From positions 394,501 to 458,500 of the forward strand of contig JACVVK020000445.1 in assembly GCA_018292915.2 (NCBI GenBank): a DNA stretch of 64,000 bases, written 5' to 3'. Shown one piece after another: positions 48,120 to 56,765 of this stretch (position 1 is its first letter; every line of letters starts with the position of its first letter). This stretch comes from Batillaria attramentaria. Lineage: Eukaryota > Mollusca > Gastropoda > Batillariidae. Below the pieces are notes generated by a model. The model did not search any database and was not told the DNA's origin. It was given only the letters and a program-made list of their open reading frames with translations. The position numbers and the translations under genes were made by a program.

Positions 48120-48638
48120 GGGGGGGGGTTAAAGGGGCTGGTTTGCTTCATGCTTCATTATGGCAACATGCTCTTCCCAGGGGGAGCAATCCGAATTTTC
48201 CTTACCATGGTAATAGGACAGTAGAAATATACAGCACAATACAGTGTTGTGTTTCATCAACTTTTTTTTCTTCTTTTTTTTCCCCCCAGAGATGCCCAGC
48301 AAACTCGAGACCACCAGCCTTCGCCTCACTCTACTCCCACGGAACTCTGCTCGCGCACGTTTATTACCTTCACCGACGACAAGATTTTCCAGGATGTGTT
48401 TCCCCAGAGAAAAAGAAAACAGCCGCAAAGACTGACATGCCCGGTAACGCGTCTACCTGCTAAATACTTTGACCCCATCACACAAACTCCGTATGCAACA
48501 GCCCAGGCTTTCAAGTACATACGTGAAGCGTACGCTAAACAGTTGGAACAGGAACAAGTGAAGTGTGACTCCTCGCCTGCGGTCGCACAGCAGAGAAAGA
48601 GAGAAAAAGTGCAGTCAGGTGTGACAGTCGCAGAATGA
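40210..48638 (+). CDS. VPS72: Vacuolar protein sorting-associated protein 72 homologue (YL1)
   Basis: Six coding exons (40,210-40,320; 40,719-40,871; 41,577-41,679; 44,430-44,630; 45,539-45,689; 48,290-48,638) join in frame, all with GT/AG introns, to give about 355 residues, close to the 364 of human YL1. YL1 is the histone H2A.Z-binding subunit of the SWR1/SRCAP chromatin remodeller and of TIP60 complexes, in the nucleus. The family's hallmarks are present: the N-terminal LLEAEDEDDFYKTTYGGFEE, an acidic stretch, a basic KRKKRVVTKAYK, QEELLAEAKITEQINLKSLE, the YHSVTMP block and, in the last exon, the YL1_C domain (CSRTFITFTDD, CPVTRLPAKYFDPITQTPYA, AFKYIREAY). The start fits the family's conserved N-terminus. 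No frame break is seen. Introns 3 and 5 carry hAT-type and SINE insertions. Confidence 0.95.
40719..40871 (+). CDS. VPS72: VPS72 exon 2
   Basis: 51 codons after acceptor TTTTCCAG, phase 0 both ends. Asp/Glu/Ser-rich (SDFSIDENDE) then RKKRVVTKAYK. Donor GTAAAC. Confidence 0.93.
40872..41576 (+). other. VPS72 intron 2
   Basis: T-rich intron with two (ATT)n runs (41,248-41,277 and 41,374-41,390). No element beyond these. Confidence 0.7.
41577..41679 (+). CDS. VPS72: VPS72 exon 3
   Basis: 103 bases after acceptor GTGCAG, ending phase 1 before GTAGTG. Lys/Glu-rich linker (EKKKTEVKKREKKKQE), the least conserved part of the family. Confidence 0.88.
41880..42686 (+). mobile_element. hAT-type element with broken N-terminal transposase, in VPS72 intron 3
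   Basis: Terminal inverted repeats CAGGGCTGCCTACC (41,880) and GGTAGGCAGCCCTG (ending 42,686). TCTGAA lies on both sides, fitting a decayed 8-bp hAT duplication. Inside, an ATG at 42,141 starts MASKRKAASNDEGDGNQKKA. After an A-run frameshift, QKYTETWPFIMRGKFDTYVA and CEICSTEFSF follow, like the zinc-finger start of hAT transposases in animals. The catalytic domain is absent, so this is a deletion derivative. The 218-aa frame spanning it is not a gene. Confidence 0.85.
42740..43120 (+). mobile_element. SINE family A, old copy
   Basis: Body words in order: GTGCAACTTTCGAGCTGCTTCCC-like, TTATGACACGTCTCATG, GAAATGCGGCCCTGTCC, then CATCACCTGGGAGGAA. The tRNA head is lost. Confidence 0.7.
43395..43460 (+). 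repeat. (CA)n microsatellite in VPS72 intron 3
   Basis: CA run with one G interruption. Spurious Val/Cys frame on the other strand. Confidence 0.95.
44107..44275 (+). mobile_element. SINE family B in VPS72 intron 3
   Basis: tRNA-like head GCCGAGATAGCCGAATGGTA and GAGTTCAAATCCCGG, then the family-B body and tail. Its end lies about 155 bases before exon 4. Confidence 0.82.
44430..44630 (+). CDS. VPS72: VPS72 exon 4
   Basis: 201 bases after a pyrimidine-rich acceptor (TTTTTTCAG). Encodes RKSLRRSTAQ and RRLTQEELLAEAKITEQINL, strongly family-like. Donor GTGAGA, phase 1. Confidence 0.95.
44845..44861 (+). repeat. Poly-G tract in VPS72 intron 4
   Basis: Run of 17 or so G after a T-rich stretch, within an otherwise unremarkable intron (44,631-45,538). 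Confidence 0.8.
45539..45689 (+). CDS. VPS72: VPS72 exon 5
   Basis: 151 bases after acceptor TTGACAG. Encodes TYQKLELEKKRARVQKQ and RYHSVTMPLI. Donor GTAAGA, phase 2. Confidence 0.95.
46008..46436 (+). mobile_element. hAT-like MITE in VPS72 intron 5
   Basis: Ends CAGGCATGCCTGCC and GGTAGGCATGCCTG are inverted repeats (13 of 14) and differ from the ends of the element at 41,880 by only a few bases, so the two are related. No transposase sequence is recognisable inside. A clean target-site duplication is not visible. Confidence 0.65.
46437..48060. other. Remainder of VPS72 intron 5
   Basis: An A-run at 46,780-46,795. No further coding exon or named element. GTTAGG/GGTTA-type words near 47,090-47,320 look like an old repeat, but I cannot name it. 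Confidence 0.5.
48098..48128 (+). repeat. TG run joined to poly-G tract
   Basis: (TG)n followed by about 25 G, some 160 bases before the last VPS72 exon. Confidence 0.9.
48290..48638 (+). CDS. VPS72: VPS72 exon 6 with stop
   Basis: Begins after a poly-pyrimidine acceptor (CCCCCCAG) and ends with TGA at 48,636-48,638. Contains the YL1_C domain, then a Gln/Lys-rich tail. I see no convincing polyadenylation signal close behind it. Confidence 0.94.
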
Positions 48639-48865
48639 TTCAGCTGAGTCCATCATGTGTAGGAATCATCATCAGTGATAGAAAGCGCAAGTTGTCTGGA
48701 ACGATCGCAAACCAAGGTAGATAGTTTTACCGGTAGTCATGAAAATCCGATATAGTGCGTTTGCTGTTACACCTTACAGGGAATAGTTTTTGAAAAACTG
48801 ATTTTGTGAATGTATATTTTGGAAAGAGATGGTTGAAAACTTGTGACCTAACAGTCTTTCGTTTT

Positions 48866-49295
48866 TGCTCATTTACCAGTTCGAGTGGTGTTCCTCCCAG
48901 GTCATGGGTGGAATCCATGGAAGGCTCAGAAGCTGGGACAATTTAAGTATATTCTGCATGATTATGGGAATGATGGTATGATGATGCTATGTAGGTCCGC
49001 GTAGTTTGGGACTGCCTGACACAGCTGCATTCTGTGCATCCTGTCAAACATCTAAGGCCTGGGAGCTACGGCACCAGTGATTGTGGATGTGTTATCATCC
49101 GCATATCATGAGATGTATCATAACAAGGGAAGCAACCCCAAAGTCACACCTGTGAAAAGGGTGAGTCACCCCCATTGGACCCATAGCGCACATTCTCTGG
49201 GTAGGAGCCGACCTAGGTAGGCAAAATCGTGCTTGCCTCAGCTGGGATTCGAACCCAGGTCTCCTGGTCCACTGCATGGTTTGAAGTGCTGACCT
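48866..49295 (-). mobile_element. SINE family A, near full length
   Basis: Minus strand: head with GGTTCGAATCCCAGCTGAGG-like box B near 49,250, the body, and the end block near 48,885 (GGTGTTCCTCCCAGGTCATG in + orientation). Diverged from the young copies. Confidence 0.8.
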
Positions 49296-49480
49296 GTGGA
49301 GACTGTGACCTTGTGACCTGACTTTTCATCAACCATGGATATTATTAAGCTGACGAGCTTGGTGTAAGTGAACTTTTGAACCCTCCAGTAAATGGCATCT
49401 AAAACAGTCATCTGTAAAAAACAGAGTTTGAAATTTGTTTACTTCTGAAACAAGACAAAAGAATAGTTGACGTAAACTGC

Positions 49481-49516
<36 letters not shown>

Positions 49517-49529
49517 GTGTACACACACA

Positions 49530-49775
49530 CAACTCTCAGGCGGCATTAAGTCGGTGCTGGTGAGAGTTCGGCCCATCTCCACCTGCCTGAGGAGGTAGGA
49601 GAGCTGCTTTCTGCGGGTCCTTACCTTCAAATTTTGGATTATGCTGTGATCCAGTGGTTGAAGGACCGAGGTGGTGTTGGCCGTGAAGAAGACTAGCTTC
49701 ACGTTAGTTCAGCTTTATCTTCGGGTGGACGTACCCATTGTTCAGAAACAGCAGTACGTCTCTTACGTCATAACA
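49530..49775 (-). pseudogene. pogo/Tigger transposase fragment
   Basis: Minus strand: LFLNNGYVHPKIKLN, then, after a small frameshift, KLVFFTANTTSVLQPLDHSI and IQNLKVRTRRKQL. This is the DDE segment of pogo/Tigger-type transposases, with the NTTSVLQPLD block well kept. Flanking sequence has decayed, and a CA repeat cuts it off at 49,530. Confidence 0.82.
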
Positions 49776-49811
49776 CACCACCCACACACAATCCCTGTCT
49801 GGCTCCCAAGG

Positions 49812-49959
49812 CGTCATATGTCGTATATCATGCATTTTAGGTTTGTAGGCGAGTATGTGTGTGCGCCTATTTGTTCAACTTTGTACTGAAAACTTTCTTC
49901 CTTGAATTGGGTGCCGCAGATGACGTATGTTGTAAATCATGCATTTTAGGTTTGTGGGC

Positions 49960-50004
<45 letters not shown>

Positions 50005-50108
50005 TATGACGCCTTTATGTTCAGCTTTGTACTGAAAACTTTCTTCCTTGAATTGGGTGCCACAGATGGCGTTGTATGTCGTAAATCATGCATTTTAGGT
50101 TTGTGGGC

Positions 50109-50162
<54 letters not shown>

Positions 50163-50230
50163 TTATGATGCCTGTATGTTCAGCTTTGTACTGAAAACTT
50201 TCTTCCTTGAATTGGGTGCCACAGATGACG
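49812..50230 (+). repeat. Three-copy minisatellite with embedded TG runs
   Basis: Units of about 105-160 bp starting TCATGCATTTTAGGTTTGTR (about 49,828, 49,937, 50,085) and ending GAATTGGGTGCCRCAGATG. The second and third units each carry a (TG)n run of different length at the same point. The first has only TGTGTGTGCG. The unit length difference comes from the TG run. Confidence 0.9.
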
Positions 50231-50341
50231 CGTTGTGTGTGTGGTGTCTGTGTGAAAGTTATCTACATGTGCTTTGGTTTAAAATTCAAGTGTTAGTGCT
50301 ATGTTCACATGTCTAGTTCAGTCTGGAATGGATGATAAACA

Positions 50342-50730
50342 TGGGGTGGTCGGTGGTCTAATGGTTAAGCGACTTCGTCACCAGAGCGAGAGGTCAGGTT
50401 CGACTCCCGCTCGGAGCAAAGAATTTTTCCTTCTCGTACGTGGCACTGTTCATTTGAGCCGATCGTCGGGGGTTCTGTCCGGGTACTCCGGCTTCCTCCC
50501 CCTCTCCTTTGGAAATGTTCAGCCCACCAAATTTGAAATAATGCAATTCTAAATTCCAAAACTTGGTAACTCAGCTGACACTTTGATTGTAATTGTTCAT
50601 GTCCAGTGTGTGAGAGAATGCGTGCGATTCCCGTGACACGTGAGCATGTGTTTTGGTTTCAGTTCGCGGCGCTTTGAGCCGATTCAAGAAATGGGTAAAG
50701 CACGTGTACAATACTCAGTTATTATTATTA
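50342..50730 (+). mobile_element. tRNA-derived SINE, family D
   Basis: Head GGTCGGTGGTCTAATGGTTA (box A) and GGTTCGACTCCCGC (box B). Body with TCGTCGGGGGTTCTGTCCGG and CGGCTTCCTCCCCC. End GCGGCGCTTTGAGCCG and an ATTATTATT tail. A second copy is at 55,166. Confidence 0.88.
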
Positions 50731-50899
50731 GACACTGTGTGCATGTGCGCTTGATGGAGAGGTCCAAGTTCTACATCTTATGCTCCTGTAAAGTATGCAC
50801 TTGAATGTTATGTGGAATAAAACATCAAACTACTACTACTACTACTGGACACGTTCTCTGTTGGAAGTAAAACCAGTATTTGTACAAGAACTAAAGACT

Positions 50900-50922
50900 G
50901 GGGGGGGGGGGGGGGGGGGGGA
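50900..50922 (+). repeat. Poly-G tract
   Basis: More than 20 G, uninterrupted but for the final GAGG. Confidence 0.9.
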
Positions 50923-51373
50923 GGTTACCATTTTGGGTTACCTTGATTAAGGTCAAGGTCACTAAAGCTGTCTGTCTGAAATTTAACATTGGCATTTTCT
51001 CAGAATCTACACCAGAGGCATCGGACTTTGCATAATAATAGACATTGATAATACCTTTGCTGACATGCTGGTATTCAGTGACCTTGAGTCAAGGTCAAGG
51101 CAATGCAAGCTGTTTGTGGAAAATTGTAAAATTGCCATTTTGTCTGAAACTATGTACACCAGCGATGTCTTGCTTGATGATAGACAGTGATTAGACCTTT
51201 ACAAACATGCTCTTTTTTTTCTTTTTTTTTAAATGACCTTGACCGATTTCACAAGTGAGCCAAGGAGACTTTTGCCTCTCTGGTTTTCTGCACTTATCGG
51301 TGAAACCAATAATGCCCGAATCACCTTCTGTCACCCTTTTGTGAGGTTCCATCACAATTGTATTTCTGCAATT

Positions 51374-51465
51374 TTAACTCTTTGACGACGAAGCACAATT
51401 TCTAACACGCGATTTCCTATAGGAAATCACGTGTTAGAAATTGTGCTTCGTCGTCAAAGAGTTAA
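51374..51465. mobile_element. 92-bp palindrome with TTAA ends, copy 1
   Basis: Both halves are reverse complements with one mismatch and no loop (centre CCTATAGG at 51,416-51,423). It begins TTAACTCTTTGACGACG and ends with the complement. TTAA at both ends with a CTCTTTG-type terminus fits a minimal piggyBac-type MITE. The second copy is at 58,678. Confidence 0.8.
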
Positions 51466-51540
51466 CTAAAGAGCCTTCGTTGTGGGCAATCAATCAATCA
51501 ATCAATCAATCTATCAATCAATCAATCATTCAAACAATTT

Positions 51541-51890
51541 ATTGGGTCCCAACAAAAGAATATTTGGTCCACAAATCAGTGATATAAAGATATACAATTA
51601 AAGCGAATATGGTGTATGTTATAAAAACATATTACACTTAATAAGATTAAACAAAAAGTCATAAATATATGATCACACACTGATATATGAATGGAAATAT
51701 ACTAAATAGGAATACATATATAACAAATGAATTCAAAAATGTACGTTTAAAGCGAAGATAGTGAATACTGTAAAAAGGACATCAAAGACTAAGTAAAAAG
51801 TTCTGTTAAAAAAGTATGAAAGCATTAAATTAAAGAGGCAGGATCCCCCATGGCTCACTTGTTGAAAGGGTAAATTTCATTCAAAAGGGT
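51541..51890. other. AT-rich stretch, nothing recognised
   Basis: Preceded by an (AATC)n simple repeat, which suggests a LINE 3' end in reverse, but no coding part is seen. Confidence 0.4.
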
Positions 51891-52448
51891 ATATTTGTAA
51901 AGCTGTTAATTTCTCATTGTCTATCAACATAACAAGTTTTTTGTCTCTGGTATCTGTAGTTTCTAAAAAAACAAAACAAACAAACAAACAAAAAAACCTA
52001 CAAAGTTTTGTCGAGTTTATTCTAAAGAGATATGTTGGTAGAGGCCTCATTGATTCCGTTCATCATTCCAAGTTATATGCCTCTGGTGTTTGTAGTTTCA
52101 AAGGAAATGCCAATGTTTACCTTCACAACAGACAGTTTTATGAACTTGATCTTGAGTCAAGGTGATTCAGGGGGGCTATGCTTGTATCTGTCTCATTGCT
52201 GTGACACTGTCTATCATCGTGTGAAGTTTGGTGTCAATGGTGATGATAGTTTCTGAGAAAATACCAACTTCAAAGGATTTCCTTGAAGAGCGTATATGTT
52301 GTTGACCTTCTGTCAAGGTCATTCAAATTATGTATGTAGTTAAAGATGTTATCAATTTCTGTCATTGTACAATGTATGGTGTCTCTGGTAATTGTAGTTT
52401 CTCAGAAAATGCCACCAGAGTTAATGTTCTCAACAGACAGCTTTAACG

Positions 52449-52470
52449 CACGCGCGCGCATGTGCACACG

Positions 52471-52517
<47 letters not shown>
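52449..52517 (+). repeat. CG/CA-rich alternating tract
   Basis: Starts CGCACGCGCGCGCATGTGC and passes into a CA run. Z-DNA-type sequence. Confidence 0.9.
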
Positions 52518-52520
<3 letters not shown>

Positions 52521-53039
52521 GACGATGGAGGATTATTACACAGACTCGCTTTGTTACACAAGTGAGCCCCCCCAAAACACCGCTGTGAATGGACATTATA
52601 CTCGGTAGGAATAAATATATATAGCTTTTTTCTTTTTTTTTAAATGACATGCAGTCACTGAATAATTTAAACTTGTGCCAAGACACACGCGAACCCGCCC
52701 CGTCCTCAGGGCCAGGGTTTTGAAAAATCATTTGCAGATTATTTATATATGTGTAAATGTATATATACAAAAGAAAAAGAAAAAAGGACTTAAACAACAG
52801 TCCTGGGGTGCGCCAGTGTTGCATGTCAGCAAAAAAAAAAAAAAAAAAGTATTCACTCCCACTGTCACACAGCGATGCCTCAGCGAAAGATCCAGAGAAT
52901 GGCGGACGCAATTTCCAGTTTCCACAGCGTCTCAATCATGGTATGACTCTGAAACAAGGGATACAAGGACAAAGCTGCATTTCGTCATCTGCCGGCACGA
53001 CAGTCTCAAGTGGGTATTTTGTGTATGTACTCTTGTCTC

Positions 53040-53200
53040 TGCAGCGTCTCCTGCATGTCCTAGGTTTATATTGCCCCATAGACCAGTTTGCATCCTTTGT
53101 CCAACGTTTTTTTGTTTGTTTTTTTCATGTAGTGCAGGCACACTCAGCCGCGAATTAGTCTTTGTGGCTTGCTTTAAGCCCTAAAAACTCACTCACTCAA
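53040..53200 (+). repeat. Interspersed repeat, unclassified
   Basis: CATGTCCTAGGTTTATATTG ... CATCCTTTGTCCAACGTT recurs at 56,552-56,607. GCAGGCACACTCAGCCGCGA ... TTAGTCTTTGTGGCTTGC recurs at 14,650-14,690, 37,808-37,850 and 58,341-58,373. The latter ends in an ACTCACTC tail, like a LINE or SINE 3' end. Confidence 0.65.
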
Positions 53201-53202
53201 TC

Positions 53203-53257
<55 letters not shown>

Positions 53258-53297
53258 GTGCTGCGGTCTACCACTCAGCCAGATCTGAACCTGAAGC

Positions 53298-53576
53298 CTA
53301 CTCGGCTTGCTTCAAGCTCGACCTTTTCGGCAGGTGGCCGGGAGGGGGATCGTAACGGTCAGTGACGGGCACGGGATATGACCCGTGGCTACTGGGGAAG
53401 GGGGCCTCTGGTTCAGCGTCAGGCTTGGCCACGGACGGGTCTTCCTGGCGTTCAGCACAGGCAGCAGACAGCAGCGCGATGTCCAGCTCTTTGTAGTCGT
53501 CTGTTGACGCGTCCGGCCCGAGCACGTGCAGCTCCTTCAGAATTTCCTCGTACTGGCCAGCTACCGCCTCAATAGC
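53298..53576 (-). CDS. Last exon of an unidentified coiled-coil protein
   Basis: Minus-strand exon with acceptor ...GTCAG at 53,577-53,578 and a stop ending at 53,298. 92 residues, beginning AIEAVAGQYEEILKELHVLG and ending with a Pro-rich, low-complexity tail (DRYDPPPGHLPKRSS). It joins in phase 0 to the exon at 58,456-58,632. The first ~45 residues are helical in character, the rest disordered. I do not recognise the family. The intron between the two exons (53,577-58,455) is about 4.9 kb and full of transposons. Confidence 0.65.
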   Translation of the reverse strand, partial: AIEAVAGQYEEILKELHVLGPDASTDDYKELDIALLSAACAERQEDPSVAKPDAEPEAPFPSSHGSYPVPVTDRYDPPPGHLPKRSSLKQAE

Positions 53577-53636
53577 CTGACGACATATGATAACACTTTT
53601 CACATGAACGTTATGTACAGTCTCACGCGATAGACA

Positions 53637-53668
<32 letters not shown>

Positions 53669-54059
53669 TTCAAGATTACGGCCCAGGCTTTCAATGAAAT
53701 TCCTTCACTGAGAAACGCTGATCGGCCGTTACTTGAAAACTCTTAGAACATCACTCTGTGACATCAACGTCATCTACACTCTCACGTAGTATGAACATAC
53801 CACTAGTTTAAAATCCAAACGCAAATGTTCCAATAATAATACCAATAATAATAATAGTGAATATCTGTATAGCGTTTATAATCGGCGAGCGCGAAATGCT
53901 AGCTTTCAAGGTTAAGAAAAACTCACTGATACACTCATTCCGGCATTCACACTGCACATTCGCTCGCTCGGCTCTTTCTCTCTCAATCTCTACTCATGCA
54001 CTGACATCCCTCTCCCTCGTGCGCGTTCTACTTGAGTTTGCAGCTCTAGTAACCATGGA

Positions 54060-55165
54060 CACTAAAGATCTTTCATATATTGTAGTTCTTGCTCTTGGTA
54101 CTGACTCTTAACCTACCACTTCGTACTATAGTCAAGCTCTCTGAGGGGATGTGTCTCGTCACTGAGGATGTCAGTCAGTTTGTTCTTCGTTCGTCGGTCG
54201 TACAGTGTGTCTTGTGTCCTCCCGATCACCCCACCCGCTTTCTTGATCAGTTTATCTGTCCTACCACTATCCTGTTTTGTCAGATTCCCACCCCAGCAAG
54301 TTAGGCCAAAAGTCAATACACTACAAATCACTGATGAGTAAAACATTTGAAGAAGCTGAGAGCAGACATCAAAAGACCTCAGTTATCTCACACAGGCGTA
54401 TGTCAGTGTGTTTTCTTAAAAACAGAATCGGTGTTTTTGTTCCAGCTGAAGGTGTTATCCAGGACAGCCCTTAAATACTAAGACGTCTGCACTCGTTCGA
54501 CTTTTGCCTCTTTGATGATGACAGGGCTAGGTGTAACTTTGTTCTTCCTGAAGTCGATCACCATTTCCTTGGTTTTGTTTACATTTAGGTGGTGAACAGC
54601 TTTGTCACACCAGTCCACTGAGTCGTCAGTCTCGTGTCTCAGTGTAGTTACGAGTCGTCATCGTCAGTGATCTGTCCAGTCAGTGCAGTGCCGTGAGCGT
54701 ACTTGTCAATGATACAGTCGTCGTGAGAGGCCCTACAGTCAGCTGTATACAGAGAGAACAGGAAGGGGGAGAGAACCGTCCCCTGGGGCGCGCCGGTATT
54801 GGTAAAAATGACGTCAGAAACAAGACCAGGCTGTAGCTTGACGAACTGTGGACGGTTTGTCAGGTAGTCCAGGACCCAGAGAACTGTGGAAGCACTGACT
54901 TTCATGTTTAGGAGTTTATCTGCGAGTAAGTGGGGTTGAATAGTATTACAAGCACTGGAAAAAATCATACAACGCCAAACGGATGGAGGTTCCTGGTTTA
55001 TCGAGATGAGAGCAGACGCTGTTCAGTACATGCAGTAATGCATCATCAACACTCCTGTTTTTCCTGTAAGCAAATTGAAAAGGGTCAATAAAATCAGCTA
55101 CTTGAGCTTGAAGATATAAAGGCACCACCCTCTCAAACACTTTCATCACGCAGGAGGTCAAAGCT
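54060..55165 (-). pseudogene. Rex1/CR1-like LINE reverse-transcriptase fossil
   Basis: Minus strand, 55,165 downward: TSCVMKVFERVVPLYLQAQV, FQFAYRKNRSVDDALLHVLN, then across a frameshift FSSACNTIQPHLLADKLLNM, NTGAPQGTVLSPFLFSLYTA, DKYAHGTALTGQ and, further on, SSVICSVLTFGLTCWGGNL. These are RT motifs in order. The catalytic YADD box reads YAHG, so the enzyme would be dead even without the frameshifts. The 5' part is cut by the SINE at 55,166. Confidence 0.88.
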
Positions 55166-55558
55166 ATTGGGGCGGTCGGTGGTCTAGTGGTTAAGAGACT
55201 TGTCACCAATGCGAGAGGTCAGGGGTTCGAGCCCCACTCGGGGCAAAGAATTTTTCCCCGTTCATTCGGGCCGATCGTCGGGGGTTCTCTCCGGGTACTC
55301 CGGCTTCCTCCCCCTCTGCTTTGGAAATGTTCAGCCCACCAAGTTTGAAAAATAAATGCATATCTAAATTCCGAAATTTAAATAGCTGGCTGACCCTTCG
55401 CACCACGTGATTGTAATACGTTTATGTCCTGTGTGTGAGAGAATGCGTGTGATTCACGTGAGCGTGCGTGTTGGGTTTAGCTCGCGGCGCTTTGAGCCAA
55501 AATATTTGGGATAAAGCGCCTATATTAATGCGATTATTATTATTATTATTATTAAATC
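55166..55558 (+). mobile_element. tRNA-derived SINE, family D
   Basis: Head GGTCGGTGGTCTAGTGGTTA and GGGTTCGAGCCCCACTCGG, the same body as at 50,342, end GCGGCGCTTTGAGCC and ATAAAGCGCC, tail (ATT)n. It interrupts the RT fossil. Confidence 0.9.
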
Positions 55559-55576
55559 ATACATAACACTGACAGG

Positions 55577-55611
55577 ATTTTTTTTTTTTTTTTTTTTTGG
55601 GGGGGGGGGGG
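55577..55611 (+). repeat. Poly-T tract joined to poly-G tract
   Basis: About 22 T followed directly by about 12 G, as in the macro-units. Confidence 0.9.
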
Positions 55612-56635
55612 CACAGGTATAATACATTTTCCACAGCTCAGGAACTTGTCATTGAGGTAGAGAGAGATTAAAAATAAAAACACAGGATTTTGCCTGACTG
55701 TTCGGCACCTTCGAAGTCTCTCTAGTCTATATAAAGCCTGTCTTGAGCTTTACGGATAGGGCCCCATGGGCTCGCCTTCACGCGGCGGGGCTGATTTCGC
55801 TGAGCTTGCCCACCCCTTTTGCTCTTTCTTTACTCTTATTTCTGCCTCCCTCGGTCCATTCACCTGTCTTTTGCTCTCCTAAAATCTCCTCCGGGGGGAG
55901 GTCAGTAAGCGGGTGTCTGCTGACCCTTGGGTCCAGTGAGACATCTGAGGGTCGTTTCTGAAGGTCGACTTCACTGGATTCCCCCCACCTGGTCTTCAGC
56001 CTGGCGGGCTTTGTTCGCAGCGCCCTGCTGGTGCTGCTGAACACCTGTCATGTTGAAGACCTTCACAACGCACCCCTCTCTGGTGCGTTGTTTTCCCGAA
56101 CCGCCTCACGGTGGGAAGGTTCCGCGTTGGAGCGGTCTATTCTCCAACTGCATCCCAGGGATGTTGTCTTCATTGGCAACTAAAGAATTTTCCTTCCTAA
56201 CTCTGTCTGTCCCTCACCAGCCCATTCTCCTGTCTCTCTTTAAAACCTCCCGAATTTAGCCGCTCTGTCCTTCCTCTCATCTCTCAGCTGATTTCTAAGT
56301 TCGGCCCTTTCATCTATATTTCTTCTTTTTAACCCCTCACTCACGTCTGCACTACCAGTGGTTAGGAATAAGTGATGTTGGGCATATGCTGCGAACTGGT
56401 TTATTGCGCTTAGGAGATGTTAAGTTGCAATATTTGCTGTATATGCGCTTAGTATTTATCTTTGTTTTACTTAATTGTAATTGTTATTTGTTTTCTACGC
56501 TTTTTTGTAACCAGGAGTTCGAGAAACTAGCATGAAGGCTCAGCGTCTCCAGCATGTCCTAGGTTTATATTGCCCCGTAGACCAGTTTGCATCCTTTGTC
56601 CAACGTTACATGTTTTTTGTTTTTTTTTCCATGTA
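55612..56635. other. Unclassified repeat-like sequence
   Basis: GC-richer section with a minus frame (56,044-55,778) of no known family, an AT-rich part, and a copy of the 53,040 repeat at 56,540-56,609. Possibly a LINE 3' region, but no coding motif supports this. Confidence 0.4.
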
Positions 56636-56765
56636 ATAATAATAATAAATAATAATAATAAATTTCATTTATATAGCGCACTTCTCAGATACAGTGACTC
56701 ATTGCGCTAACACACATCACTCATACACATTCACACTATACAGACAAACACGTCAATCAGTACAT

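Larger units (their letters stand above)
50935..52440 (+). repeat. Degenerate tandem repeat with TCAAGGTCA motifs
   Basis: Related phrases recur: CTCTGGTATCTGTAGTTTCT, CTCTGGTGTTTGTAGTTTC, CTCTGGTAATTGTAGTTTCT, each near GTCAAGGTCA-type words. Exact TCAAGGTCA is at 50,953, 51,089 and 52,313, with its complement at 51,079 and 51,234. Between lie a piggyBac-like palindrome and, at 51,490-51,530, an (AATC)n run. No gene recognised. Confidence 0.6.

Noticed and set aside
48065..48463. Upstream start for the last VPS72 exon
   Set aside because: The frame passes through a TG/poly-G run and is not in the exon's reading frame. The splice acceptor at 48,288-48,289 restores the family sequence.
49828..50230. 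CRISPR-like array
   Set aside because: Three long units with variable TG runs are a eukaryotic minisatellite. There are no short uniform repeats with unique spacers.
55778..56044. 88-aa minus frame with Pro/Glu-rich sequence
   Set aside because: No family resemblance, no splice sites, and it lies in repeat-like DNA.
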